A DNA stretch of 64,000 nt from Streptosporangiaceae bacterium (GCA_025964695.1 JAOPYK010000191.1:1-64000); one strand, 5' to 3'. Positions 51,721 to 60,666 are shown, counted from the stretch's first letter. The notes: generated by a model from the letters alone, not told the origin. A program made the numbers and translations.

Positions 51721-52683
51721 GTGGAAGACGGCATGCTCGTGTCACATGATGCTGACCATGTAGCGCCCAACGGCCCTCGGGTAGCTATCGTGATCGTCAC
51801 GTACAACAGTGCGGATGTCCTGGTGGGCTGCCTGCGTTCGCTGGTGGACGGTTCTCAGGGCGTGCACCTCACCGACGTGGTCGTCGCCGACAACGCCTCT
51901 AAGGACACCTCGCTCGCGATTGCCAAGGAGGCGGCCGACCTTCCGGTCCGGATCGTCGAACTCGGCCGGAACGCTGGGTATGCCGCGGCGATCAACGCCG
52001 GGATCGATACGCTGAACACCGAGGAGCTCGACGCGGTCTTCGTGATGAACCCCGACTGCAGACTCAGACACGGGGCTCTGGCCGTCTTGGCGGACTCTCT
52101 GGGCGAGCCGGATCGCGGCATCACCGTCCCACGGCTGATCAACCCGGACGGCACCCTGCAGCCCTCGCTGCGCAGGCGGCCGAGCGCGCGCAGGGCGCTG
52201 GTCGAGGCGGTGATCGGCGGGCGTCTCGCGGGGCGGATCGGCACGTTCGGCGAGCTGATCACTGATCCCCGAGAGTACGAACGCCCCCGCGCCGCCGTGT
52301 GGGCGACCGGTGCCGCCATGCTCATCTCCGTCGTGGCGATGCAGCAGATCGGCCTGTGGGACGAGTCCTTCCTGCTGTACAGCGAGGAGACCGACTTCGC
52401 GCTGCGCGCCGCCGACTCGGGTTGGAGTCTCTGGTACGAGCCGACGGCCCTGGTGGAGCACATCGGCGGCGAAGCGAGCACCAACCCCATGCTCGCCGCT
52501 CTGCTCTGCGTCAACAGGGTGCGGCTGTTTCGCCAACGCAGAGGTGGGCTGGCCGGGCTCGTCTACTACCTTGCGGTGGTTCTCGGCGAGGGAGCGCGTG
52601 CGCTCGCGGGCCGCCGTACCTCCCGGGCGGCAATCGTGGCCCTGCTCCGGCCGTCCCGCCGGATCGACAAGCTGGCGAGCTGA
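51721..52683 (+). CDS. Family 2 glycosyltransferase (rhamnosyltransferase-like)
   Basis: A 320-residue cytoplasmic GT2. PRVAIVIVTYNSADVLVGCL starts the nucleotide-sugar fold; VVADNASKDTS and VFVMNPDCRLRHGALAVLA (Asn-Pro-Asp in place of DxD) are typical of the WbbL/RfbF rhamnosyltransferase group. WATGAAMLISVVAMQQIGLW and EETDFALRAADSGWSL complete the acceptor side. GTG at 51721 with AGGAG 5 bases upstream. The stop overlaps the next start (TGATG). dTDP-rhamnose from the adjacent rml genes is a plausible donor. Confidence 0.87.
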   Translation: MEDGMLVSHDADHVAPNGPRVAIVIVTYNSADVLVGCLRSLVDGSQGVHLTDVVVADNASKDTSLAIAKEAADLPVRIVELGRNAGYAAAINAGIDTLNTEELDAVFVMNPDCRLRHGALAVLADSLGEPDRGITVPRLINPDGTLQPSLRRRPSARRALVEAVIGGRLAGRIGTFGELITDPREYERPRAAVWATGAAMLISVVAMQQIGLWDESFLLYSEETDFALRAADSGWSLWYEPTALVEHIGGEASTNPMLAALLCVNRVRLFRQRRGGLAGLVYYLAVVLGEGARALAGRRTSRAAIVALLRPSRRIDKLAS

Positions 52684-53738
52684 TGACGGGACTACGCCTC
52701 GTCAGCCTCGACGCGCTCACCGCTCAAGAGGTGGACTGCTGGCACGCCCTCCGCGACGCCAACCCGCAGCTGGACAGCCCCTACTTCCACCCCGGCTACG
52801 CCGCTGCCGTCCATGCGACCGGTCGCGAGGTGCAGGTCGCCGTGGGTCGGGACGTTGCGGGAGAGGTATATGCCCTGCTGCCTGTCCACCGTGAGCGGTC
52901 GATGCTGAGGCCTGCCGGCTGGCCGGCGGCTGACTTCCAAGGGCCCATACTCGCGGCGGGGTCGTCTTTTCCTGCGCTGGATCTGCTCACCGCCGGGGTC
53001 CGCGGCTTCGAGTTCGACCATCTGGTGGAGGGCCTGGCGGATTTCACGTCGTGGATCGAGTCTCGGCGGCCCTCGCCCTTCGTGGACACCTCCGGCGGCC
53101 TGGAGGGCTATCTGGGACGAGCGTCGCGAAGCGGCAAGGACAACATGGGCCAGGCGCGCCGCCGTACAGCCAAAGCCGAGCGGACCTACGGCACGGTACG
53201 GTTCGTGGCCGACGACGTCGACCCCGAGGCGCTGGATCGGGTGATAGAGCTCAAACGCGCCCAATACGCGGCCACGGGTGCCAGAGACTACTTCGCCGAG
53301 CCGGACCGCCGTGATCTGCTGACCGGGCTTCTGCGCACCCGGGACTCCTCGTTCGGAGGCATCCTGTCCACATTGCGCGCTGGACCCCATCTGATCGCGG
53401 CACATTTCGGGATGCGGTCCGGCAATGTGCTGCATTGGTGGTTCCCCGTCTACGATCCCGCCTTCGCTCACCTCTCACCGGGCTGGATGCTGCTGCGAGA
53501 GCTGGTGGTCGCCGCCCCTGAGCTGGGCATTACCCGTATCGATCTCGGGCGGGGTGATGACGAGTACAAGCGGCGCGCGAAGACGGGCGAGGTGATGGTG
53601 TGCCAGGGAGTCGTAACCAGAAGTACGGCCCGGCAGACGCTGCGGCGGGCCCGCAACTCCGCGGTCGCGACCGCCAAGTCGTCCCCTCTCGCTCCCGGCC
53701 TCCGGCAGATCGTCCGAACGTTCCGCTCTCCCGGGTAA
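52683..53738 (+). CDS. GNAT-fold (FemAB/BioF2-like) acyl- or aminoacyltransferase
   Basis: A 351-residue protein of the double-GNAT type seen beside exopolysaccharide genes (CelD/BioF2-like). The N-terminal half has SPYFHPGYAAAVHATGREVQ, typical of this group. The C-terminal half carries LIAAHFGMRSGNVLHWWFPV, YDPAFAHLSPGWMLLRELV, and ITRIDLGRGDDEYKRRAKTG, matching its active-site region. It probably transfers an acyl or aminoacyl group onto the sugar or lipid intermediate. ATG overlaps the GT2 stop, so co-translation is likely. Confidence 0.75.
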   Translation: MTGLRLVSLDALTAQEVDCWHALRDANPQLDSPYFHPGYAAAVHATGREVQVAVGRDVAGEVYALLPVHRERSMLRPAGWPAADFQGPILAAGSSFPALDLLTAGVRGFEFDHLVEGLADFTSWIESRRPSPFVDTSGGLEGYLGRASRSGKDNMGQARRRTAKAERTYGTVRFVADDVDPEALDRVIELKRAQYAATGARDYFAEPDRRDLLTGLLRTRDSSFGGILSTLRAGPHLIAAHFGMRSGNVLHWWFPVYDPAFAHLSPGWMLLRELVVAAPELGITRIDLGRGDDEYKRRAKTGEVMVCQGVVTRSTARQTLRRARNSAVATAKSSPLAPGLRQIVRTFRSPG

Positions 53739-53833
53739 CAGAACGTGCATGACACGCGATTTCTCTATGCGGCAAAAGGGACGCATATTACCGCAAGGTA
53801 TATTTCATGACGGATTACTAGAGGATGAGCGGC

Positions 53834-55150
53834 GTGAAAATCAGTGTGTTCGGGCTCGGCTACGTCGGCTGCGTGTCCGCGGCGTGCCTGGCGTCCCAGG
53901 GGCACGAAGTCGTCGGCGTCGACGTCAATCCGGCGAAGATAGAGCTCATCACCCGAGGTCAGGCACCGGTCGTCGAGGAACGCATCGGTGAGCTGACCTC
54001 GGAGGTAGTACGCACCGGAGCACTGCGCGCCACCTCGGACGTCGCGGAGGCCGTCGCGGTCACCGAGATTTCACTGATCTGCGTCGGCACGCCCTCGGCT
54101 CCCAACGGGAGCCTTTCCACCACCTACCTTGAGCGCGTCGCCGAGCAGATCGGCCAGGCGCTTGCCGCCCAGGACCGCTGGCACACGGTCGTCTTTCGCA
54201 GCACCATGCTGCCCGGTACCTGCACTGAGTTGCTCATCCCAATCCTCGAGAAGGTGTCCGGGCTGACAGCCGGGGTCGACTTCGGAGTGGCCGTCAACCC
54301 GGAGTTCCTGCGCGAGGGAACGAGCGTGCGCGACTTCTTCGAACCGCCCAAGACCGTCATCGGCGAACTCGACCCCGTCAGCGGCGACCAGGTTGCGGCG
54401 CTCTACGAAGGCCTTCCCGGCGAGGTCTTCCGAGTGCCCATCCCGGTGGCCGAGATGACCAAGTACGCGGACAACTCCTTCCACGGCCTGAAGATCGCCT
54501 TTGCTAACGAGCTCGGCGCGATCTGTGGGGCGCTCGGGTTGGACTCGCATCAGGTCATGGACGTCTTCCTCGCCGACCGTAAGCTGAACATCAGCCCGGC
54601 CTACCTTCGGCCCGGGTTCGCCTTCGGCGGCTCATGTCTGCCCAAGGACCTCAGGGGGCTGGTCTACGCGGCCAGGCGGGCCGACATCGCGGTGCCGCTG
54701 CTGTCGCACGTGCTGCCATCCAACGAGGAGCACCTGCGCCGGGCCTTCGATCTGGTGGCCGTGACCGGCAAGCGCCGGATCGGGTTGTTCGGACTGTCGT
54801 TCAAACCAGGCACCGACGACCTGCGGGAGAGCCCGCTGGTCGAGCTGGCCGAACGGCTCCTCGGCAAGGGGTACGACCTGCGTATCTATGACGCGAATGT
54901 GTCCATGTCCCGCCTGATGGGAGCAAACCGGGACTACATCGAGAGCAGGCTGCCCCACCTGAGCGAGCTGCTCAGCAACTCCGTTGAGGACGTGCTGGCG
55001 CACGCGCAGGTATGCGTCGTGGGCTGTAAGGACCCGGCCGTCCTGAGCGCGCTCGCCGGCGCGGGAGACCGCGCGATCATCGACCTCGTCCGACTCCCCG
55101 ACGCCCAAGCGCGCCGGCAACAACCTGGATATGTGGGCCTTGGCTGGTAA
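53834..55150 (+). CDS. Nucleotide-sugar dehydrogenase, GDP-mannose 6-dehydrogenase-like
   Basis: A 438-residue UDPGDH-superfamily enzyme. The N-terminal NAD fold is KISVFGLGYVGCVSAACLAS. ICVGTPSAPNGSLSTTYLER and AVNPEFLREGTSVRDF are standard. The catalytic Cys268 is in GFAFGGSCLPKDLRGLVYAA, whose sequence is closer to AlgD (GDP-mannose) than to UDP-glucose dehydrogenases. It oxidises a hexose 6-hydroxyl to a uronic acid. GTG at 53834 preceded by AGAGGATGAG is preferred; ATG 53825 lacks spacing. Its end overlaps the next gene by 20 bp. The 95 bp before it are A+T-rich. Confidence 0.82.
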   Translation: MKISVFGLGYVGCVSAACLASQGHEVVGVDVNPAKIELITRGQAPVVEERIGELTSEVVRTGALRATSDVAEAVAVTEISLICVGTPSAPNGSLSTTYLERVAEQIGQALAAQDRWHTVVFRSTMLPGTCTELLIPILEKVSGLTAGVDFGVAVNPEFLREGTSVRDFFEPPKTVIGELDPVSGDQVAALYEGLPGEVFRVPIPVAEMTKYADNSFHGLKIAFANELGAICGALGLDSHQVMDVFLADRKLNISPAYLRPGFAFGGSCLPKDLRGLVYAARRADIAVPLLSHVLPSNEEHLRRAFDLVAVTGKRRIGLFGLSFKPGTDDLRESPLVELAERLLGKGYDLRIYDANVSMSRLMGANRDYIESRLPHLSELLSNSVEDVLAHAQVCVVGCKDPAVLSALAGAGDRAIIDLVRLPDAQARRQQPGYVGLGW

Positions 55151-56327
55151 AGCACTCATCCTTGTCGAGAACCTCTCCGTGCCGTTCGACCGACGGGTGT
55201 GGCAGGAGAGCACGGCGCTGCGCGACGCGGGATGGGACGTTCACGTCATCTGCCCGCAGGGCGACAACCGGGATGTCGAACCCGAGGTCGAGATCGATGG
55301 GATCAAGATCTATCGGTATCCGCTGACGGCCGCCACCGGTGGCCCGCTGGGCTATGTGAAGGAGTACGGCTCGGCCCTGTGGCACACCTTCCGGCTGGCG
55401 CGGCGCGTCCAGAAGGCCGGGCCGGTCGACGTCGTGCACGCCTGCAACCCCCCGGACCTGCTGTACCTCGTGGCCAAGCGGCTGAAGCGGCAGGGCGCCC
55501 GGTTCATCTTCGACCAACACGATCTGGTGCCCGAGTTGTATCTGTCGCGGTTCGACCGCGGTGAGGACTTCCTCTACCGCGCCGTGTGCCGCCTCGAGCG
55601 GGCCACCTACCGGGCTGCCGACGTGGTCATCGCCACCAACGAGAGTTACCGTGCCGCCGCGCTGGCGCGGGGCGGTAAGAAGCCGGAGGAGGTCTTCGTG
55701 GTACGTAGCGCCCCCGTGGTCGAGCGCTTCCACGAAGTGCCCGCCGAGGAGCCGATCAAGCGCGGCAAGCCGTACCTGCTGTGCTATCTCGGCGTGATGG
55801 GCCCGCAGGACGGCGTGGACTACGCGCTGCGGTCGCTGGCCGCGCTCCGCGACGAGGTGGGCCGTACGGACTGGCACGCGGTGTTCGTGGGCGCCGGGGA
55901 CACCTTCGACGCCATGGTCACCCTCTCCAAGGAACTGGGCCTGGCCGACCTGGTCGAGTTCACCGGCCGGATCCCCGACGAGGACCTGCTGCGCTACCTG
56001 TCCACGGCGGACGTCTGCCTGTCCCCTGACCCGCTCAACCCGCTCAACGACGTGTCCACCATGAACAAGATCATGGAGTACATGGCCATGGCCCGCCCGA
56101 TCGTCTCCTTCGAGCTGCGTGAGGCCCGGGTGTCCGCCGCGGACGCGGCGCTGTACGCGCCGGCCAACGATGAGTCGGAGTTCGCCAAGCTGATCGGCTG
56201 GCTGCTCGACGAACCCGGCGAGCGCCGCCGGATGGGCGAGCTGGGCCAGGCCCGGGTCAGTGGCTCGCTGTCCTGGGACCACTCCAGGAAGGCGCTGCTC
56301 GCCGCCTACGAAGCAGCGTGCTCCTAA
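55131..56327 (+). CDS. Family 4 glycosyltransferase
   Basis: A 398-residue GT-B enzyme. The acceptor domain starts ALILVENLSVPFDRRVWQES, the signature of the WbuB/capsular GT4 group. VVHACNPPDLLYLVAKRLK and FIFDQHDLVPELYLSRF follow. The donor domain has LLCYLGVMGPQDGVDYALRS and the EX7E region LNDVSTMNKIMEYMAMARPI. ATG 55131 overlaps the dehydrogenase by 20 bp. It shares four bases at the stop with the convergent GT2 gene. Donor sugar unknown. Confidence 0.88.
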   Translation: MWALAGKALILVENLSVPFDRRVWQESTALRDAGWDVHVICPQGDNRDVEPEVEIDGIKIYRYPLTAATGGPLGYVKEYGSALWHTFRLARRVQKAGPVDVVHACNPPDLLYLVAKRLKRQGARFIFDQHDLVPELYLSRFDRGEDFLYRAVCRLERATYRAADVVIATNESYRAAALARGGKKPEEVFVVRSAPVVERFHEVPAEEPIKRGKPYLLCYLGVMGPQDGVDYALRSLAALRDEVGRTDWHAVFVGAGDTFDAMVTLSKELGLADLVEFTGRIPDEDLLRYLSTADVCLSPDPLNPLNDVSTMNKIMEYMAMARPIVSFELREARVSAADAALYAPANDESEFAKLIGWLLDEPGERRRMGELGQARVSGSLSWDHSRKALLAAYEAACS

Positions 56328-57160
56328 GCACCTCGGCTGCTGGCATCCGTGCCCCAGCTCACCTGGTCCCTCCGTACCCTGGTCAGCGCCCGGTCCAGGA
56401 GGAGAACGGCCAGGTAGCAGCCAGCGTCGAGAGGGCTCACCCGGCGCTCGGCCAGCAGCCTGCCGAGGGACCGCAGCTCCAGCCGGCCCTCGGGCAGCGG
56501 CAGGCCCAGGGCGTCGAGCTGCCGGTTGCCCTGCCGTACACGCACCCGCCGCTTCAGGTGCGCCGAGACCGTCCTGGCCGGGCGTACCACCGAGCGGGCC
56601 CCGGCCACCACGGCCCGCTCCTCCGCCGCGAAGCTGCGATGCACCAGGCCGTCGTCGGAAATCACGTCAGGCATCGGAAAGATCCTCTCGTGCCCCTTCT
56701 CGGTGAGCACGTAGACGCCCACGCCCGAAAGCGCCCTGAAGGGCGCGATCAGCGGCTCGTGGACGCGGTGCAGCCGCCTGGCGACCCAGCCGGCGCCCGC
56801 CAGGTTCCATTCGGGAACCGGGGCGCAGGCGAGCACGCCCGGACCGGCCGCCGCCTCGACCAGCGCGCGCACCGACCCTGCCGTGACTTCGACGTCGGCG
56901 TCCACATACACCCGGGGGAACGTCCGGCAGGCCTCGTCGCCCAGCCGCAGGGCGTTGACCTTCCCCGGCGTCTGCGTCTCCAGCACCCGCACGCCGTCCT
57001 GCCGGGCCAGCTCGGCCGTACGATCCGAGCAGGCGTTGGCGACCACAATCACATCGAACTCGCCAGGCTCCGTCCCGGCGAGCAGCCGCCGTAGATTGTC
57101 GCCGATGGCGGCTTCCTCATTGTGCGCGGGCATGACAATACTGACGATCGGGAGAATCAC
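56324..57160 (-). CDS. Family 2 glycosyltransferase
   Basis: A 278-residue GT2. PIVSIVMPAHNEEAAIGDNL is the start of the fold. VIVVANACSDRTAELARQDG, the DxD-like YVDADVEVTAGSVRALVEAA and MPDVISDDGLVHRSF (catalytic base region) are visible. No membrane segments. GTG at 57160 lies only 3 bp from the divergent RmlC-like start, so its promoter must lie within that gene or the mRNA is leaderless. It is the only leftward glycosyltransferase in an otherwise rightward stretch. Confidence 0.8.
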   Translation of the reverse strand: MILPIVSIVMPAHNEEAAIGDNLRRLLAGTEPGEFDVIVVANACSDRTAELARQDGVRVLETQTPGKVNALRLGDEACRTFPRVYVDADVEVTAGSVRALVEAAAGPGVLACAPVPEWNLAGAGWVARRLHRVHEPLIAPFRALSGVGVYVLTEKGHERIFPMPDVISDDGLVHRSFAAEERAVVAGARSVVRPARTVSAHLKRRVRVRQGNRQLDALGLPLPEGRLELRSLGRLLAERRVSPLDAGCYLAVLLLDRALTRVRRDQVSWGTDASSRGA

Positions 57161-57163
57161 GGT

Positions 57164-57715
57164 ATGAGAGTAGACCGAACGGCGATCGACGGATTGCTGC
57201 TGTTCGTACCGACGCCCCACCGCGACGACCGCGGCCTGTTCACCCGGACCTTCGACGCTGTCCTGGGCGCCGAGTTCGGGCTGGACCCCGCCGCCTTCGT
57301 ACAGGACAGCCAGTCCCGCTCGCGGCAGGGCACGATACGCGGCCTGCACGGCCGTTCCGGCAGGGGAGAGGCCAAGCTGGTGCGGTGCGCACGCGGTGCG
57401 GTGCTCGACGTGCTGGTGGACGCCAGGCCGGACTCGCCCACGTTCGGTGAGCAGACTTCCCTACGGCTGGACGACGAGAACTTCGCCACCCTCTATGTGC
57501 CGCCGGGGATGCTCCACGGATTCCAGGCGCTGACCGAGTTGACCGACGTCTGCTACCGCATCGACCGGGACCATGATCCGTCGGAGGATCTGGCCGTCCG
57601 CTACGACGACCCCGAGCTGAAGATCCAGTGGCCGCTGCCGGTCTCCGCGATAAGTGAGCGCGACTTGTCCGCGGGTTCGTGGGCGCAGCTGGTAGCTCGC
57701 CTCGTCGGCTCGTGA
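57164..57715 (+). CDS. RmlC-family sugar epimerase paralogue with altered active-site tyrosine
   Basis: A 183-residue cupin. The catalytic His is retained (GTIRGLHGRSGRGEAKLVRC), as are VLVDARPDSPTFGEQTSLRL and ELKIQWPLP. The Tyr that precedes Ser/Asp-Pro in RmlC (EGYSP in this window's rmlC) is His here (DRDHDPSEDLAV). In the family that Tyr is assigned as the acid for C5, so this enzyme may epimerise only one centre or act on another 4-keto sugar. GGGAG lies 9 bases upstream of the ATG, inside the divergent GT2 gene. Its stop overlaps the beta-helix lipoprotein start (TGATG). Confidence 0.82.
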   Translation: MRVDRTAIDGLLLFVPTPHRDDRGLFTRTFDAVLGAEFGLDPAAFVQDSQSRSRQGTIRGLHGRSGRGEAKLVRCARGAVLDVLVDARPDSPTFGEQTSLRLDDENFATLYVPPGMLHGFQALTELTDVCYRIDRDHDPSEDLAVRYDDPELKIQWPLPVSAISERDLSAGSWAQLVARLVGS

Positions 57716-58572
57716 TGCGCGGGGCTCTGCTGCTGGCGGCGGCAGTGGCGGTTGCCGTCTCCCTGCCGGGTTGCGCGACCGCCACGTCCAAGATGCGTCA
57801 CACTTTCAGATGCCCGGCCTACCCGACCCCGGCATGCACCGGGGTGCCGGCCGGTACCAAGCTGACCAGCCTGGCGCCGAACCTCGACGGTGTCACCTAC
57901 CGGGTCACCACGCGCGGCGCGGTGCTGAACGGGGTGCACATTGCCGGCAACCTACTGATCACCGCCGATGACGTGACCGTCAGGAACAGCCAGATCGACG
58001 GCACCGTGCTGGACGAGTACTCGAACAAGTCCTACTCGTTCACCATCACCGACTCGACCGTCGGGCCGGCCGTCGGCTGCCTGACCGATCCCGGGATCGG
58101 TCAGGCGAACTTCAAGGCCTCCGGTGTGCTGGTCCGGGGTCATGGCGACGGATTCCGCGACTCCGGCGACAACATCACCATCCGCGAATCCTACGTCCAC
58201 CTGTGCTCCAACCCCGGTGACCACTCCGATGGCATCCAGACCTATATGGCGGGTAGGGGGCTGGTATTCGACCACAACACCGTCGACCAGCGCGATGCCA
58301 AGGACATCACCGCCCCGATCTTCCTCGTGGACGACCACACCGTGGACGTTACGGTGACCGACAACCTGATCATGGGCGGCACCTACAGCATCCAGCTGAA
58401 GAACGCCCACGGTACCCTGGTGGTCCGCAACAACAAGCTGGTCGACAGGTCCTGGGTCTACGGCCCGGTGGACGCCGACTGCGGACGAATCGACTGGTCC
58501 GGCAACACGCTGGTCACGATCGACCGCGACTACCGGGTCACCTCGACCGTGGGCCCGCTGCCCTGCGATTGA
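57715..58572 (+). CDS. Secreted right-handed beta-helix lipoprotein (copy 1)
   Basis: A 285-residue exported protein. A short basic start, hydrophobic stretch and lipobox LPGC at 17-20 predict lipid attachment at Cys20. The body is a right-handed parallel beta-helix (LNGVHIAGNLLITADDVTVR, NSQIDGTVLDEY), with VLVRGHGDGFRDSGDNITIR and DHSDGIQTYMAGRGLVFDHN as the best-conserved, Asp/His-rich core. Such proteins bind or cleave polysaccharides. It shares about 80% identity with copy 2 at 59596-60666. The start overlaps the RmlC-like stop. The last 35 bp overlap the convergent PAP2 gene. Confidence 0.78.
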   Translation: MRGALLLAAAVAVAVSLPGCATATSKMRHTFRCPAYPTPACTGVPAGTKLTSLAPNLDGVTYRVTTRGAVLNGVHIAGNLLITADDVTVRNSQIDGTVLDEYSNKSYSFTITDSTVGPAVGCLTDPGIGQANFKASGVLVRGHGDGFRDSGDNITIRESYVHLCSNPGDHSDGIQTYMAGRGLVFDHNTVDQRDAKDITAPIFLVDDHTVDVTVTDNLIMGGTYSIQLKNAHGTLVVRNNKLVDRSWVYGPVDADCGRIDWSGNTLVTIDRDYRVTSTVGPLPCD

Positions 58573-59464
58573 AATCTATACTGCGTAGCAGAGCGAGCAG
58601 CGTCAGCGCGATGAGGGAGATTCCGGCCAAGGCGATGGCCCGCCCCGCCGTCAGTGCCGATCCGGGCACTACCTCAGGATCCGCCGAGGCGGCCAGCTCG
58701 TTCAGCACCCGGCCTCCTGTCAACACCGCGGTGCCGAGAGCGACCAGAGCCTCCGTGCCGAGCAGGCCGACCAGCAGCCGGCGAGCCGTCCGTCCCGCAT
58801 CCGTGCGAGGCTCTGCCTCTCGTACAGAGCCACAGCGGGCAAGGATGGCGATCGCGGCACACACGTAAATCATCACGATGAGGTCGCTGCCGATGGTGTC
58901 GCTCGGGCGGTGCCAGCTGGCGGTGACCGTCAGGGCGCCCACGCTGGCGGCCCAGAGGGAGGTCAGGAACACCGCGATCCCTCGAAACCGGTACGGCACG
59001 ACCATCACCAGGCCGCACATCACCGACATCGCGATCGTGGTATGCCCGCTGGGAAAGCTCTGATCCTCCCGGCGCACGCCGGAATGAAGGAGCAGGGGCC
59101 GCATCAGCACCGAGCGCCGGAGGATCTCAGTGGTGATCACGGAGGCGGCGATCACACCGCCCCCGGCGAACCCCAGCGACAGCTTGCTCCGGAGATAGCC
59201 GATGCCGACGACCACGATCACCGCGGCGGCCAGCGACCACTTCGTGATGGCATCCAGGGTGCCGATGGCGGCCTCCTGCCGGCCGCCGGCGGCCGCCTGC
59301 AGCACCGCGTCCTCGAACCGCTGCCCCGTCGGGGTCCAAACCGCTAGCAGATAGGTCAGGACCAGCAGGCCGACGCACATTGCGCCGGTGATGACGGCCC
59401 GACGCGCGATCCCCCGTGACAGCACGCGATCCACCGTATCGGTCGGTCCGCCCAGGCGGATCAT
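58538..59464 (-). CDS. PAP2-family membrane phosphatase
   Basis: A 308-residue membrane protein with about six helices. Phosphatase motifs are ILRRSVLMRPLL (C1), SFPSGHTTIAMS (C2) and TASWHRPSDTIGSD (C3). The family dephosphorylates lipid phosphates such as undecaprenyl pyrophosphate, which would recycle carrier in polysaccharide assembly. It lies inverted between the two beta-helix genes and its 3' end overlaps copy 1 by 35 bp. ATG 59464; the A+T-rich region 59465-59595 is a divergent promoter. Confidence 0.83.
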   Translation of the reverse strand: MIRLGGPTDTVDRVLSRGIARRAVITGAMCVGLLVLTYLLAVWTPTGQRFEDAVLQAAAGGRQEAAIGTLDAITKWSLAAAVIVVVGIGYLRSKLSLGFAGGGVIAASVITTEILRRSVLMRPLLLHSGVRREDQSFPSGHTTIAMSVMCGLVMVVPYRFRGIAVFLTSLWAASVGALTVTASWHRPSDTIGSDLIVMIYVCAAIAILARCGSVREAEPRTDAGRTARRLLVGLLGTEALVALGTAVLTGGRVLNELAASADPEVVPGSALTAGRAIALAGISLIALTLLALLRSIDFNRRAAGPRSR

Positions 59465-59595
59465 TGGCGCATATATAGGTAAATTTCCTCGAACTGATGC
59501 GTGTCCGTGACTCTTACCCCCACAATGACCCTCGGTACGAGATCGGTTAGGCCACCTATGGCGAACCGAGCGCCCCGGCACGGAGGTCGAAGAAC

Positions 59596-60666
59596 ATGAC
59601 CAACGATGAATCGAACCGTGCACGGCGCCCATGGGTGCCTTCCACCTACCTCCTGGCCCGTGCCATCATGGCCGTCTCGCTGCCGGTGGCTGGGCTCGTG
59701 GCCTGCTCTTCGGGCCCGCACGAGGGGGTGGCCAGCTCCCGGACTCAGGCGACGGTCCCGTCGACAGGGGCCACCACGGACTCACCGAGCCCGGACCCGA
59801 CACCCAGCGCCAAGGCCAAGGCCGCGCCCCGCACGACCAAGTCGCCGAGCACGAGCCCGAAATCGAACTCGGGCTCCGGTTCCGGCTCGTCGCACGGCAA
59901 TTGTGCGGGCTACCCGACGCCGGCCTGCACCGGGACGCCGGCGGGTACGTCGCTGAGCGGACTGAGGTTGAACCTCGACGGCGGCACCTACCGGGTCACC
60001 AAGTCCGGCACGGTGCTGAACGGGGTGCATATCCGCGGGGACCTGCTGATCACCGCGAACAATGTGACCATCAGGAACAGCCAGATCGACGGTGGGGTGC
60101 TGGACGAGTACGCCAACAAGCACTACTCGTTCACCATCGCCGACTCGACCGTCGGCCCGGAGCACGGCTGCTTGACCTCCCCGGGGATCGGCGAGGCGAA
60201 TTACACGGCCACCGGTGTGTTGATCCGTGGCCATGGCGATGGGTTCCGTGACTCTGGTGACAACATCACCATCCGGAACTCCTACGTGCGCCTGTGCTCC
60301 AACCCTGGTGACCACTCCGACGGCATCCAGACCTATATGGCGGGCCGGGGGCTGGTATTCGACCACAACACCATCGACCAGCGCGATGCCAAGGACGTCA
60401 CCGCCCCGATCTTCCTGGTGGACAACCGGACAGCGGATGTCCGGGTGACCAACAACCTGGTCATGGGCGGGACGTACAGCATCCAGTTGAAGAACGCCCG
60501 CGGCAGCCTGGTCGTCCAGAACAACCGGCTGGTCAACCGATCATGGATCTACGGCCCTGTGGAGTCGGACTGCGGCCGCATCAACTGGTCCGGTAACACA
60601 CTGGTCACCATCGACCACAGCTACCGGGTCACCTCGACCGTGGGCCCGCTACCCTGCGCCCGTTGA
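59596..60666 (+). CDS. Secreted right-handed beta-helix lipoprotein (copy 2)
   Basis: A 356-residue paralogue of the protein at 57715. The N-terminus has a longer basic region and a lipobox (VAGLVACSS). A Ser/Thr/Pro/Lys-rich linker of about 65 residues (residues about 42-105) follows, absent from copy 1 and a likely spacer or O-mannosylation site. The beta-helix domain matches copy 1 nearly throughout (GHGDGFRDSGDNITIRNSYV, DHSDGIQTYMAGRGLVFDHN). CGGAGGTCG precedes the ATG by about 8 bases. Its last 46 bp overlap the convergent ligase gene. Role inferred: cell-wall-associated polysaccharide binding or lyase. Confidence 0.78.
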   Translation: MTNDESNRARRPWVPSTYLLARAIMAVSLPVAGLVACSSGPHEGVASSRTQATVPSTGATTDSPSPDPTPSAKAKAAPRTTKSPSTSPKSNSGSGSGSSHGNCAGYPTPACTGTPAGTSLSGLRLNLDGGTYRVTKSGTVLNGVHIRGDLLITANNVTIRNSQIDGGVLDEYANKHYSFTIADSTVGPEHGCLTSPGIGEANYTATGVLIRGHGDGFRDSGDNITIRNSYVRLCSNPGDHSDGIQTYMAGRGLVFDHNTIDQRDAKDVTAPIFLVDNRTADVRVTNNLVMGGTYSIQLKNARGSLVVQNNRLVNRSWIYGPVESDCGRINWSGNTLVTIDHSYRVTSTVGPLPCAR

